Below are positions 1 to 9,460 of a stretch of DNA of 57,641 nucleotides, piece after piece. The first letter of the stretch is position 1. Each line of letters opens with the position of its first letter. This DNA comes from Verrucomicrobiales bacterium (GTDB lineage Bacteria; Verrucomicrobiota; Verrucomicrobiia; Verrucomicrobiales; DEV007), in NCBI GenBank assembly GCA_029213005.1, contig JARGPI010000037.1:1-57641 (forward strand), read 5' to 3'. Under the pieces are notes generated by a model. The model had not been told where the DNA came from. It searched no databases and saw nothing but the letters and a program-made list of their open reading frames with translations. The translations under genes and the position numbers were made by a program.

Positions 1-351
1 AAAGCGGGCAAAATTCCATGTTCCCGAAACCATCTCATCGGAATTTTTGGCAAATCCCGCTACAACGCGCTCAGATTCACGTACTTCGCGCTCTCCTCTG
101 GAACCATTCGATCAAGCGGAAGCGAAATAAACAGCAATACTAATAATTAGTCACCATCTCAGCGGCGGAAAATGTTACACATCATCGTGTTAAGTGTGGC
201 GTCTAGCGATGATGGCGCCTCTCGCTTTTGGAAGAATTCACAAGTAAACAGTGTCCCGGGTGAGAGCGCTCGAATTTTTCCGCACAGGTTGATGCCCGAC
301 CCATCTCCTTTTTGATCTGGTAGATCATTTGTCCCTGGTGATTCTCTATTA
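1..351. other. Gene-free left edge
   Basis: I see no convincing coding frame here. Positions 39-59 hold an imperfect copy of the CGGAATTT-N5-AAATTCCG hairpin that recurs at 9.6-9.9 kb; this copy has one mismatch in its right arm. The first 17 bases (GCGGG-CAAAATTCC) resemble half of another copy. Confidence 0.5.
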
Positions 352-639
352 TCAATCTCCAGTAGATTCTTTAGGAATCTTCACCTTGAAACCGCAGGAA
401 GGGCACACAAAAACACCGGGAGTGGTCTCGCTGAATCGCAATCCGCTATCGCTTACCTTTGCTAAACTATCACGGCGAGTGATCAGAATCCCTGAGACGG
501 TCACGTCCTCAAAAAGGCCGCAATTTTCACATTCAAGCAGTTCGCGGTCGTCGATGAAAATCCCTAATTCTGCAGCCCGGGATTTCACAATTTCCAGTTC
601 ACGACACAGGGCCAAAAGGGGATCTAAGTCTTTTTTCAT
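352..639 (-). CDS. Small protein with two CxxC knuckles
   Basis: This is a 95-residue protein whose function I do not recognise. It has an acidic, helix-like N-terminal half (MKKDLDPLLALCRELEIVK) and two CxxC pairs, CENC near residue 37 and CPSC near residue 79. The spacing fits a zinc-ribbon or rubredoxin-like metal site built from four cysteines. The ATG at 639 is the only good start. It is on the same strand as the restriction-modification locus but about 350 bases beyond its last gene, so it is probably a separate transcription unit. The overlapping plus-strand frame has no family-like features and I treat it as a shadow. Zinc binding is inferred from cysteine spacing only. Confidence 0.6.
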   Translation of the reverse strand: MKKDLDPLLALCRELEIVKSRAAELGIFIDDRELLECENCGLFEDVTVSGILITRRDSLAKVSDSGLRFSETTPGVFVCPSCGFKVKIPKESTGD

Positions 640-995
640 CGTGACGATAAGGATACTTCGTTGCGAAAAGTGCCATCGTTGACCCGATAAGACAACCCGT
701 GAGAATCCTCATAAATCAGAACAACGACTTTAAAAATGGCAGTTCCATTGTAAAACGTGCTCCCGCTTCCCCAATTTGCCTACGGCCCTGAGCTAAATTT
801 CAGGGACTCAATAGTTGAGAAACATTTACCTCGCGATCCCTTGACTTTGGAAGGAAAACCCCATCGGTGGCCGCAGAGCGTGTCGATTGTTCGTCTGTCC
901 CTAATTTCTTGATTTAATAGGATTGAATTGATCAGTAGATAGGGTTGGGTCGCTTCTACACTTTGCGATAAGAACCCTCGTGACAAAATATGTTT
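640..995. other. Gene-free stretch between small gene and DUF6883 gene
   Basis: No frame here looks like a real gene. The stretch is AT-richer than the hsd genes beside it. It holds one weak hairpin at 786-805 (CCCTGA and TCAGGG arms). A partly similar sequence, GTCCCTGAAATT, recurs near 11.5 kb. I see no promoter I would defend. Confidence 0.4.
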
Positions 996-1334
996 CTAGT
1001 TGGGGTAAGCAGTCACCAACCGTGGCGCAGATTTCCCTGTCTCGATTATCCAAACGGACCGGATACAGGGATTTCTTGAATCCGGAGTCGTAATGGAACA
1101 TTCCAATTCAAATTTTGTTCCAAATTTGGTATCGGTCGATTTAACCACCGGCTTCGTTAATCCGTGCTCAAGAAGCGCCGTCTCCAGTACCTCAAAATTA
1201 TCAACTGTAATTTCAAAAGCTTTGAAAAATTTTGCCTTTCCCATCCCAACCGGATGCGTTTGAGACAAGAGGTAGTCGATTAATTTTCCTGATTCGACAA
1301 TGGCCTCCTCAGCATTCGGCAATTTATTCGCCAT
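996..1334 (-). CDS. DUF6883-like protein
   Basis: A 112-residue protein that I match from memory to the DUF6883 family. It has the opening LPNAEEAIVESGKLIDYLL, then a G-x-x-K-A-x-x-F segment, and the closing R-S-V-W-I-I-E-x-G-x-x-x-P-R-L-V-T-A-Y. Molecular function is unknown. It starts at the ATG at 1334; a GTG at 1337 is possible and overlaps the hsdR stop codon by one base (TAGTG), so the two are translationally coupled or nearly so. DUF6883 genes are commonly found beside DUF4926 genes, and the end of hsdR here reads as a DUF4926-like domain, so the pair is intact in order even though one partner is fused. Base composition is lower in GC than hsdR, as in the fused tail. Confidence 0.75.
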   Translation of the reverse strand: MANKLPNAEEAIVESGKLIDYLLSQTHPVGMGKAKFFKAFEITVDNFEVLETALLEHGLTKPVVKSTDTKFGTKFELECSITTPDSRNPCIRSVWIIETGKSAPRLVTAYPN

Positions 1335-1336
1335 CA

Positions 1337-4300
1337 CTATTCTGCCGGTTCGATCTGGTTGAAGTTAAGAGTGACGACTTTTGATCCGGAAGAAGTAATA
1401 AATTCAACTTCGCACGCATCCTCATTTGAATATAAATGGACAACCGCGCCAATATCATCTTTGCAAACTTCATGCCGGGGTAAATTCTCTTTGAGCTTTA
1501 CCATTTGATGTTCTGCAAACGCGACCGTGTCGCCAGCCGACCCAAGCTCACACCCTTCTTCGAGAACGAACTTCCTCAGCAGAGTCGCGGCCCGTATATT
1601 CACTTTCGGCGGTGAGAGTTTCTCGCCTGAAGTCGCTTCGAGGTAGGCTTTGGCTTTTTGCTTGTCGATGGTGGCTTTAAGTTCATCGAAGCGGCCGTAT
1701 TCGTTGAGGTTGGCTTCGGTGACTTTGGTTTCCATCAGGGCCTTCAGCTTGGCTTTATCCACTCCGAGGGCCTCGACGAGTTTGTCCACTTCCTCGTTGT
1801 GTGCTCTGGCCTGGTAGTCGTTGAGGTAGTCACGGAAGGTGCGGGTGGGGTCGAAGGTCACGTTCCCGCGTTGGATGTCGTGGAGGAAAATCTGGGCGAT
1901 CTTCTGCTCGTCCTGACTCAGCGAGGCGAAGGTGCGTTGCAGCTCGATCAGGGTCCCTTCCCGTGTTTCCTCGTCGGCGTCGTCTTTCAGGGCTTTGAGG
2001 TATTTCTCAAAACGCGAGTTCATGTAGTCGGCGTCGATCTTACCGGTGTCGATTTCGGTGATATGGCTGTCGATCTCGAAGGGGATGGCATCGCCTCCGC
2101 TGCCAGCGCCGCCTTCGAGTTCCTTGTAGCGTTGCAGCAGAGTGAGGTATTGTTGGTGAGAAATGTTCAGGGTGACGGTGGTTTTCGGATCGTCGCCGAA
2201 TTCGTAAACGGATTGCTCCCAGGTGAAGCCTTGAATACGGGCGGCTTCGAGCACTTCGCTGAACTGCTTGAAATGCTTGGCAAAGGCGCCGCGTTCGCTG
2301 AGGTCCTCGGGGAGTTCTTTGAAATCCTCGATCCCTGCGGCATCGAAGATTGCAGTGATCTCGGTGAAGCTGGCATTGAGGCGCTCGAGGTTGTTGGGTA
2401 GGCGGTCGGCGAAGAGACCGATGGATTTGTCGCCGGAATAAAGTTTCACCGCCGCGTCGACATTGCGCTTCATGGTGTGCGGCTTGCGGTAATAGCGGAT
2501 GGTGCCGAAGGGCTTGTCGGGACCGAACAGGCGATTGGTGCGGGAGAAGGCCTGTATGATGTTTTCATATTCAAGCTCTCGATCGAGGTAGAGCGTGTTC
2601 ACCCACTTGGAATCGAAACCGGTGAGCATTTGATTGACCACAATCAGCAGGTCGAGCTGCTTGTCCGGATCGTGTTCGATGCGGGTGTAGGGTTTCTTGT
2701 GGGCGAGACGGGCGGCGAGGTCTTTCTTGAACTGGGCGTGAGTGCCCAGATCGAAGTTCTGACCGTAGTCGTCGTTGTAGTCTTCGAGGATTTCGACGAG
2801 TCCGTTGGTCTTGAACTCGGCATTCTGCGGTTCGGTATCGTTGTCGATGTGCGGATCGAAAAGCGCGGTGACTTTGAGCTGTGGACACTTCGCCTTCATG
2901 AGACGGTAGTATTCGATGGCCTCCGGTATGCTGTGGGTGGCGAAAATGGCGTGGAACTTACTGCCCTGGCTCAAGGTGACCCAGTTGTTGCTGATGTCCT
3001 CGATCAGCGCGCACTGGTGGGCGTCGCGCCGGTATTGGGTGTTGGGTAAATGGTCCTCGATACCTGTCTGGTAACGGCCGGAAGCATCGCGATGCCCGGC
3101 CATCGGCACTTCATTCATGTATTTGAGAAAAACCTTCTTCTTTTTCGGATCGGCAAAGGCTTCCGCCGGGGTGTCGGCTTTCGCTTCTTCCAGCGCGACG
3201 GCTTCGCGCAAGTCCTTGTCGCGGTAGGTGCGGACCTGATACGGATCGAAGCCGAGCACGTTCTTGTCGCGGATGCCGTCGGCGATGCTGTAGCGGTGCA
3301 GTTCGTCGCCGAAGACATCGGTGGTGGAGTTGTCTTTTTTTGTGTTCTCCTTGTGGATGGGTGTGCCGCTGAAGCCGAAGAAGATAGCGCCGGAAAAGCT
3401 TTTTTTGATGTCGATGAGCATGTCGCCGAAGGTGGAGCGGTGGCACTCGTCGATGATGAATACGACGCGTTGGGAGCGCATCTTTTCCAGATCGTGTGCC
3501 TTCAGGCCGCCGTCCTCGTCCTTGAGTTTGCTCATCTTCTGGATGGAGGTGACGATGAGGGTGTCGGCGGGATTAGTGCTTTTGAGCTTGGTGACGAGGC
3601 GGTGGGTGTTCTCGGTGGCCTGGACCTCGTTGCCGTCGCCGGCGAAGTTGCGGTAGGCCTGCAGGGTCTGAGTTCCGAGCTCGATGCGGTCGAGCAGGAA
3701 GACGACTTTGTCCGCGTCCTTGGAGTTGGCGATGAGCTGGGCCGACTTGAAACTGGTCATCGTCTTGCCTGATCCGGTGGTGTGCCAGATGAAGCCACCG
3801 AGGCGGCGCATGGGATCCGGGTTTTTCCAATCGGTCTTGGCGACTTTGTCGGAGATGGCGTGGGCGGCATAGTATTGGTAGCTGCGCATCACCTTGAGCA
3901 CGCCGTCCGATTCGTCCGCCACGGTGTAGAAGCCGATCAGTTGGTGCGCCATGGGGATGGAGAGCAGGCCGGAGATGAAATCTTTCCAGTGGTTGATCGG
4001 CTCGTTGTTGAAATCCGCCCAGTGGAAGGCGTAGTCACGGTTGAATTTGCCGTCCGGTCCGGGGTTGGCGAAGTAAACGGCCTCGCCGGGTTCCATGGCG
4101 ACGAAGAGCTGGATGAGGGAGAAGATCCGGGAGAAAACGCCTTCGCGGGAGTATTTCTCGATCTGGCCGTAGGCCTGCCAGACGGAGACGCCGCTTTTCT
4201 TGAGTTCGAGGTGGATAACCGGCATGCCGTTGATCAGGAGGAGGAGGTCGCCCCTGCGGTCGTTGAGGAGTTTGGAGCCTCGTTTGAAAGGCGGCTGCTG

Positions 4301-4678
4301 GACGATCTGGTAGCGGCTCTGCCCGGCGGCGATCTCCTGGCGGTCGTAGATTTTGAGGCTGACTTCCTTGCCGAAGTGTAGGGGGTCGTCCGGGTTATCG
4401 CGGGTGATGCCGACGGTCTTGCCGTTGATGAAGCCGTTCAGCTTGAGCGGGGTGCGCAGATCGGTGAGTTGCTCGATGATCTGTTGCATCTCGCCCTCGG
4501 TCAGGGGCACGTCGTTGAGACGATTCTTGGTCTTGTTGTTCTCGAAAAGGATGGCCGCCCAGTTCGCAAGCAAGTCCGCCTCGCTCGGGTTCTTGATGAC
4601 CTCGCTCTCCCAGCCGCGCTGGCTTAGCTCGTGAATGACGGCGGCTTCAAATTCGGCTTCGGTGGTAAAGGTTTCCAT
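1337..4678 (-). CDS. hsdR: Type I restriction enzyme R subunit fused to a DUF4926-like tail
   Basis: This is the 1113-residue motor and nuclease subunit of a type I restriction-modification complex. It cleaves unmodified DNA after ATP-driven translocation. Visible motifs: an N-terminal PD-(D/E)xK nuclease core with Asp144 and Glu158-x-Lys160 (HLELKK); Walker A HTTGSGKT at 299-306; Walker B-like DECHR at 410-414; and SGTP at 437-440 (helicase motif III region). The last ~62 residues, from about position 1052, do not look like an HsdR end. They match DUF4926: K-E-N-L-P-R-H, D-I-G-A-V-V-H-L-Y, and E-V-E-F ending in V-V-T-L-N-F-N-Q-I-E-P. An internal ATG at 1504 could still start that part alone. 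The gene lies 22 bases after hsdS. GC content drops at roughly 1600, which marks the junction. Confidence 0.93.
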   Translation of the reverse strand: METFTTEAEFEAAVIHELSQRGWESEVIKNPSEADLLANWAAILFENNKTKNRLNDVPLTEGEMQQIIEQLTDLRTPLKLNGFINGKTVGITRDNPDDPLHFGKEVSLKIYDRQEIAAGQSRYQIVQQPPFKRGSKLLNDRRGDLLLLINGMPVIHLELKKSGVSVWQAYGQIEKYSREGVFSRIFSLIQLFVAMEPGEAVYFANPGPDGKFNRDYAFHWADFNNEPINHWKDFISGLLSIPMAHQLIGFYTVADESDGVLKVMRSYQYYAAHAISDKVAKTDWKNPDPMRRLGGFIWHTTGSGKTMTSFKSAQLIANSKDADKVVFLLDRIELGTQTLQAYRNFAGDGNEVQATENTHRLVTKLKSTNPADTLIVTSIQKMSKLKDEDGGLKAHDLEKMRSQRVVFIIDECHRSTFGDMLIDIKKSFSGAIFFGFSGTPIHKENTKKDNSTTDVFGDELHRYSIADGIRDKNVLGFDPYQVRTYRDKDLREAVALEEAKADTPAEAFADPKKKKVFLKYMNEVPMAGHRDASGRYQTGIEDHLPNTQYRRDAHQCALIEDISNNWVTLSQGSKFHAIFATHSIPEAIEYYRLMKAKCPQLKVTALFDPHIDNDTEPQNAEFKTNGLVEILEDYNDDYGQNFDLGTHAQFKKDLAARLAHKKPYTRIEHDPDKQLDLLIVVNQMLTGFDSKWVNTLYLDRELEYENIIQAFSRTNRLFGPDKPFGTIRYYRKPHTMKRNVDAAVKLYSGDKSIGLFADRLPNNLERLNASFTEITAIFDAAGIEDFKELPEDLSERGAFAKHFKQFSEVLEAARIQGFTWEQSVYEFGDDPKTTVTLNISHQQYLTLLQRYKELEGGAGSGGDAIPFEIDSHITEIDTGKIDADYMNSRFEKYLKALKDDADEETREGTLIELQRTFASLSQDEQKIAQIFLHDIQRGNVTFDPTRTFRDYLNDYQARAHNEEVDKLVEALGVDKAKLKALMETKVTEANLNEYGRFDELKATIDKQKAKAYLEATSGEKLSPPKVNIRAATLLRKFVLEEGCELGSAGDTVAFAEHQMVKLKENLPRHEVCKDDIGAVVHLYSNEDACEVEFITSSGSKVVTLNFNQIEPAE

Positions 4679-4700
4679 GGGCGTGCGGATGCGGGGTAGC

Positions 4701-5954
4701 TCAAACGAACATTTTTTCGAGGCAGGCGGATTTGATTTGTTTGAGCTTGGTGAGCTGGGTGGCGTGCTGGGAAATCAGGGTGTCGAGCTTGCGGAAGTAG
4801 GTTCCGATTTTTTGTTGTTCGGGGAGGGCAGGGGTTTGGGTTCGTATGCTTGAGAACTCCGTTTTGTTTACGATTTGCATAGTTCCAGATGCAGCAGATC
4901 TCTTCATTTCCCGTGACCATAGAGAGCTGAGACTGTAGAGAAAATACGGATCATAGTTATATTCATCTGGCACAAGTCCATTAATTTGCTGATTAAAGCT
5001 TCCCTGTGTGCCTAATAGAGTATTCTTTCCAATGCTAGCTATACAGGTGACAAGAATCGTGTTTTTCGGCGCCACACGAGCTACCTTTTTACCCTCATCA
5101 GAAAGGTGGCTGGAGGTCTTAAAAGTGACATTTTTTTTAATGTCTGTAGGGGTGACCCATGGGATACCATTTTCTGAATAGTAACGCTTATTTTGTGTTG
5201 AAGGAGTCGATCCTGTAAGTGTTTGACCTAGCTCATTGATTTCCTTCTCCTCCCAATCCTCCTCGAAGCCTTGGAAGCGGATTTCGGGGGTGGTGGCGCC
5301 GTCCTGGGGGAACATTTTTTGGAGCATCGCCTGTTTAAGCGTCACCAGCTTGTCATGCTTGCGCTGATGCAGCCCAATCAGCCCATCCAGCTCTTTGAAA
5401 TACCTGCCGATTTTGGTTTGTTCGGTAGGGCTTGGTGATCTAATGGGAAGCGCCAGAATCTGCAGCTTCGTAATGTTTTTCATCGAACCAGAGGTCCCTT
5501 TTGCCATGCTAGAAAGGGCAGCACGACCCTTTTGGGAACCCAGAATGATCGCCAAAAATCGCATTGATGCACTTCCTCTCGGCTTGGCTGCCCAAAGTCG
5601 GTCTGGAAGGAACAGGTTATCGTGGCTCGATTCTATATATGCATTGGCTCCGACCAGGGCTGGCGTATTCATTCGACTTATTATGATAGTGTCGCTGCTA
5701 ACGTGTTCCTTTAGCCGTAACTGTTCATTTTCAGCTAGAACCACCTTATTCTCGTCTGGTTCAAAAACACCATTTGTAACGGCACTCGTTTTCAAAACAC
5801 CAAACTCGGAATTATTGGCTGGCCTATCTTTAGAGTTGACACTAACGCCTGCATCGAGCGTGGCTACAAAATCTGATACGTTGGAATCCGCCCACTCCTC
5901 CGCAAACCCGCGAAAGCGAATCTCCGGCACCATTCTTTTTTTCTTCGCCATCAT
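4701..5954 (-). CDS. hsdS: Type I restriction-modification specificity subunit S
   Basis: A 417-residue DNA-recognition subunit that sets the target sequence for HsdM and HsdR. It shows the usual two half-subunit layout. Each half opens with a PEIRF-(R/Q)-GF-x-E-x-W box (residues ~10 and ~225), continues with a target recognition domain, and closes with a coiled-coil conserved region (Q-x-K-I-G-x-Y-F-x-(E/K)-L-D-x-L-I, then L-K-Q, then L-x-K-M-F). The recognition domains (roughly 5400-5870 and 4850-5240) are clearly AT-richer than the conserved segments, as expected of mosaic hsdS genes. The start is ATG at 5954, one base after the hsdM stop codon; a second ATG follows directly. It is complete, with no frameshift seen. 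Confidence 0.93.
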   Translation of the reverse strand: MMAKKKRMVPEIRFRGFAEEWADSNVSDFVATLDAGVSVNSKDRPANNSEFGVLKTSAVTNGVFEPDENKVVLAENEQLRLKEHVSSDTIIISRMNTPALVGANAYIESSHDNLFLPDRLWAAKPRGSASMRFLAIILGSQKGRAALSSMAKGTSGSMKNITKLQILALPIRSPSPTEQTKIGRYFKELDGLIGLHQRKHDKLVTLKQAMLQKMFPQDGATTPEIRFQGFEEDWEEKEINELGQTLTGSTPSTQNKRYYSENGIPWVTPTDIKKNVTFKTSSHLSDEGKKVARVAPKNTILVTCIASIGKNTLLGTQGSFNQQINGLVPDEYNYDPYFLYSLSSLWSREMKRSAASGTMQIVNKTEFSSIRTQTPALPEQQKIGTYFRKLDTLISQHATQLTKLKQIKSACLEKMFV

Positions 5955-5955
5955 C

Positions 5956-8553
5956 TCAGTTACCGGTGAGGAAGTCTTTCAGTTCATGGAGTCCCTTGAG
6001 ATCAAACTCATTGCCGTCGAGCTCGCCAATCATCCCCGCCAGTTCCGTCTCCGTCTCCCGGATTTCGCGGGCGTTGTCGGCGTAGGTGGTTTGATACTTT
6101 TCGGCGAGGGCCTGCAGCTTGGCGGTGAGACGGTCGAGCCGGGTGCCGGGCAGGCGGTGGAGGGATTCGCTCAAGGGGGTGATCCACTTGGCTTCGAGCA
6201 GTGCTTTCACTTCGTCGTCGCTCAGGTTCTCGATGGTTTCCTTGGTTTTCAGGTGGAGGGCGGCGGCGTCTTTCTTGATCGCGGCTTTGAGCGTTTTCTC
6301 CTCGGCGATCCAGTCGGCGACCTGGATGATCTTGGCCTCGTAGGATTCGGGGTCGAAGTCGCCTGATTTTTTCGCCTCGGCTTTAAGCTGCTTGGCCTCC
6401 TCGTTGACGGCGGCGTTGACCCATTTGTCGCCGGATTCGTGCACGGTGTCGTTTTCCTTGTCTTCCTCGCTGAGGCTTTCGAGTGCTTCCTCCTGATTGG
6501 CGGCGATTTCGCCGAGGCGGGTTTCTTTTTCGCGCAGCGCCTCCAACTCGTCCTTGAGGTGGGTTTCCTGCACCAGATCGAAGGGCAAAATGCGTCCTTT
6601 CCAGCCATCCTGCACTTCGGTGTCTTTGCCGCTTTTCTTTTTGATGACGAGGTTGGGATCGACGATGCGGGCGGAGTCGAAGCTCTCGGTCTGGAGGATT
6701 TCGAGATCAATCGAAATGAGCTGCCACTGGTCGTCGAGGAGCTGATAGGCATGGTATTTGTCGATGAGCGGGATGGGCGCGAGGCGGGTGAAGATTTCCT
6801 CACCAATGAGCGACTCCTGCCGGGGGACGTAGAGGGTGGAGAGCTGCTCGATGAGCTGGGTGCGCAGCCAGTCGTCGAATCCGCTGAAAGCATCGGTGAA
6901 GGATTTCACGAAGCTCCGGACATCGGCGTGCTCGCGGATGGCCTCGGAGAGCGCGGCGGGGTCATCCAGTCCGGGCTTGAGTGCGACGAATGGCGTGCCG
7001 TCATCGACGAAGAGAGCGTCCTGCAAGCCGGGGAAGGCGTTCCAGTCATCGGCGAGGGCGGCGAGTTCGCTCTTCGGAATGCCGCCGAACATGGAGGCGT
7101 AGAGGTCGTAGCTCTCGGCGGGCTCGGAGGAATCGACGTAGCGGGGAATGTTGAGGTTGTATTCTTTGTCGCGAATCTCGCTCTTGGGTACGAGGCGGCT
7201 GTAGCCGGGGATCGTCTCGCGCCCGATGACGGTGTTGGTGATTTTCTTGATGTCGGAGGCGCGCAGTTTGTTGGTTTTGCCCTCCTTGGCGAAGCCCTTG
7301 GAGGCATCGACGATGAGGACATCGCTCTCGGTGCGTTTCTGACGCAAAACGAGAATGGTAGTAGGGATGCCGGTGCCGAAGAAGATGTTGGGCGGCAGGC
7401 CGATGATGGCTTGGAGGTGGTTGTTCTCAATGAGGTTTTCGCGGATTTTTCCCTCCTCGCCACCCCGGAAGAGCACGCCATGCGGCAGGACGATGGCCAT
7501 GATGCCGTCGGGCTTGAGGTGGTAGAGATCGTGGAGGAGGAAGGCGTAATCGGCCTTGGACTTCGGAGCGAGGCCGAAGCGGGAGAAACGGGCGTCGCTG
7601 TCCTTGTGCTCGGGATCCCAATTCTGCGAGTAGGGAGGATTGGAGACGACGGCGTCGAGGTAGAGCGGGTTGTAGGTATTGACGGGATCCTGATCGTCGA
7701 AGAAGGGCCAGTCGTCCTCGAGGGTGTCGCCGTTGCGGGTGACGATGTTATCCACGCCGAGGTCACGCATGACGAGGTTCATGCGGGTGAGGTTGTAGGT
7801 GTTTTCCTTCAGCTCCTGGGCGTAGTATTTGATGTTGTTACGGTCATCCATGTGCTTGGCGATGGACTTGCCGATATTGAGCAGGAGGGAGCCGGAGCCG
7901 CTGCAGGAGTCGTAAATGTCGATGTGGTCGCGGTCCTTGACATGATCGGCGATGATCTCGGACATGAGCAGAGAAACCTCGTGCGGGGTGTAGAACTCGC
8001 CGGCTTTTTTTCCGGCGTTGGCGGCGAACATGCCGATGAGATACTCGTAGATGAAGCCGAGCACGTCGTAGCCCTGGCGGCCATCCATGGGGATGTCCTT
8101 GATGAGCTGGATGAGCCCGCTGATGGCCTTGGTCTGCTTCGCTGCGGTGTCGCCGAGTTTGCTCAGGCCGGTTTCGAGGGTTTTGAAGATGCCTTCGAAG
8201 AGGTGCTTGTGCTGGGGATTGATGAGACGGCTGAAGGCGGAGAGGGCGTCGCGGACGTTTTCGACTCCGAAGTCGCTGCCTTTCTCGATCCAGGTGGAGA
8301 AGAGATTCTCGTGGGCGATGAAGTAGCCGACGTTGCGCTTGAGGTAGTCGGCGGTCTCTTCATCCTCCTCGGAGAGGGCGGCGATGTCCTCGTCGCTGAA
8401 ATCCTGGTCCCGGGCGTAGCCGACGAGTTTGTCGGAGAGGTATTTATAGAAGATGAAGCCGAGGATGTAGTCCTTGTATTCGTTTGCTTCGATCTTCGAG
8501 CGCATCTGGTTGGCCGACTCCCAGATCTTGGCGGCGAGTTGTTGTTTATTCAT
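5956..8553 (-). CDS. hsdM: Type I restriction-modification methyltransferase subunit M
   Basis: An 865-residue N6-adenine methyltransferase subunit. The N-terminal helical domain (IWESANQMRSKIEANEYKDY) is followed by the HsdM signature GEFYTP at 185-190, the SAM-binding motif I DSCSGSGSLL at 215-224, and the catalytic NPPY at 305-308. The C-terminal third is an extended acidic and charged helical region, so the protein is longer than the 500-550 residues of the best known HsdM types. Similar long HsdM proteins exist in one type I class. It is the first intact gene of the hsdM-hsdS-hsdR set; all three are tightly spaced and must be co-transcribed. A 728-residue frame on the opposite strand is a codon-usage shadow. 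Confidence 0.95.
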   Translation of the reverse strand: MNKQQLAAKIWESANQMRSKIEANEYKDYILGFIFYKYLSDKLVGYARDQDFSDEDIAALSEEDEETADYLKRNVGYFIAHENLFSTWIEKGSDFGVENVRDALSAFSRLINPQHKHLFEGIFKTLETGLSKLGDTAAKQTKAISGLIQLIKDIPMDGRQGYDVLGFIYEYLIGMFAANAGKKAGEFYTPHEVSLLMSEIIADHVKDRDHIDIYDSCSGSGSLLLNIGKSIAKHMDDRNNIKYYAQELKENTYNLTRMNLVMRDLGVDNIVTRNGDTLEDDWPFFDDQDPVNTYNPLYLDAVVSNPPYSQNWDPEHKDSDARFSRFGLAPKSKADYAFLLHDLYHLKPDGIMAIVLPHGVLFRGGEEGKIRENLIENNHLQAIIGLPPNIFFGTGIPTTILVLRQKRTESDVLIVDASKGFAKEGKTNKLRASDIKKITNTVIGRETIPGYSRLVPKSEIRDKEYNLNIPRYVDSSEPAESYDLYASMFGGIPKSELAALADDWNAFPGLQDALFVDDGTPFVALKPGLDDPAALSEAIREHADVRSFVKSFTDAFSGFDDWLRTQLIEQLSTLYVPRQESLIGEEIFTRLAPIPLIDKYHAYQLLDDQWQLISIDLEILQTESFDSARIVDPNLVIKKKSGKDTEVQDGWKGRILPFDLVQETHLKDELEALREKETRLGEIAANQEEALESLSEEDKENDTVHESGDKWVNAAVNEEAKQLKAEAKKSGDFDPESYEAKIIQVADWIAEEKTLKAAIKKDAAALHLKTKETIENLSDDEVKALLEAKWITPLSESLHRLPGTRLDRLTAKLQALAEKYQTTYADNAREIRETETELAGMIGELDGNEFDLKGLHELKDFLTGN

Positions 8554-8587
8554 GGAGAGAGTTTTTTAAAAAAGGCTTTTGATAGTT

Positions 8588-9030
8588 TCATGCTGCTAGA
8601 GGGAGTTCGTCCTTTTTGTTTTTAGTCCAGAACCAGAGGCAGACGGAGATCTGTGGGGAGTAGACAAGGTGGCCGGGCAGGACCGGGCGATCATACAGTC
8701 GACGAGATCATTCTCGACTAACTTTTTAAGGATTTCGCCTTCGCCGCCGGTGTTGGTGGACATCGAGCCGTTGTCGAGGACGAAGCCGTCGACGCCGTTT
8801 TTCGAGGGATTGCTCACCATGTGGAGAATCCAGGCGTAGTTGGCATTGCCGGTGGGCGGGTCCTCGAACTTGTCGGAGACGAACTTGAGGAAGATCAGCG
8901 AGAGGACGACGTGCTTGTATTCCGAGGACTCGACGGAGCCGCGCAGCTTGTTGGCGGTGTCCCAGAGGGTTTCCTCGAAGGATTTTACCGGCTTCCGGGC
9001 GGCCTTGCGGGCGATTTTTGGTTTTGACAT
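8588..9030 (-). pseudogene. Decayed hsdM remnant (internal deletion and frameshift)
   Basis: The translation from the ATG at 9030 begins like HsdM (SFEETLWDTANKLRGSVESS, then EYKHVVLSLIFLKFVSDKFE). Near 8865 it jumps straight to an HsdM segment that normally follows the catalytic motif: PPTGNANYAWILHM, then GFVLDNGSMS and GEGEILKKL-x-E-x-D-L-V-D-C-M-I-A. SAM motif I and NPPF are therefore missing. Around 8681-8690 about five extra bases shift the frame. In the shifted frame the family ending reappears (LPGHLVYSPQISVCLWFW, then KNKKDELPLAA) and stops at 8588. It belongs to a different HsdM lineage from the intact gene 35 bases downstream. A frame open upstream to 9144 is not HsdM-like. Confidence 0.85.
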
Positions 9031-9460
9031 GCTGCGATTGGAAAGGCGGTGGATTAGGCTGCGAGATTGAGGCTGTGACTGAGTTTTCCCTTCAGTTTGG
9101 TGGGCATTGAGTTGGGAAAATACGCGTTCGGATTGCTTTGGCAAAGCCGGAAATCAATGTGAGCAAAGTAAATCAGCAATCGCCTCAGTTTGAGTCGCAC
9201 GTCCGGCGCTGCGACTGAGCTTGTCCTCATCGTTCGGTGTGATGAGGTTTTCGGGAATTTTCTTTTGAGATGGCATGAAATGACAGATTGGGAAACTATC
9301 GGGCGCCGTTGCATTTTGCAAGTGTGTCAGGATACCTTTTAACGTAATGTTTTGATGGTAGGCAGCTAATTTGCGAGGCGCGGTGCGGGAGGTTGGGAGC
9401 AGCGCCGCGAGAAAGCAGAAAGGAAGGAGGGTGAATCAGAGTTAACCTCTTGCTCCTAAT

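Noticed and set aside
6439..8625. 728-codon open frame on the plus strand opposite hsdM
   Set aside because: It is antisense to a gene with complete methyltransferase motifs. The composition (Val, Glu, Gly, Leu and Asp rich, no family motif) is what codon bias of the true gene gives on the other strand. The same holds for frames opposite hsdR at 1658-4381.
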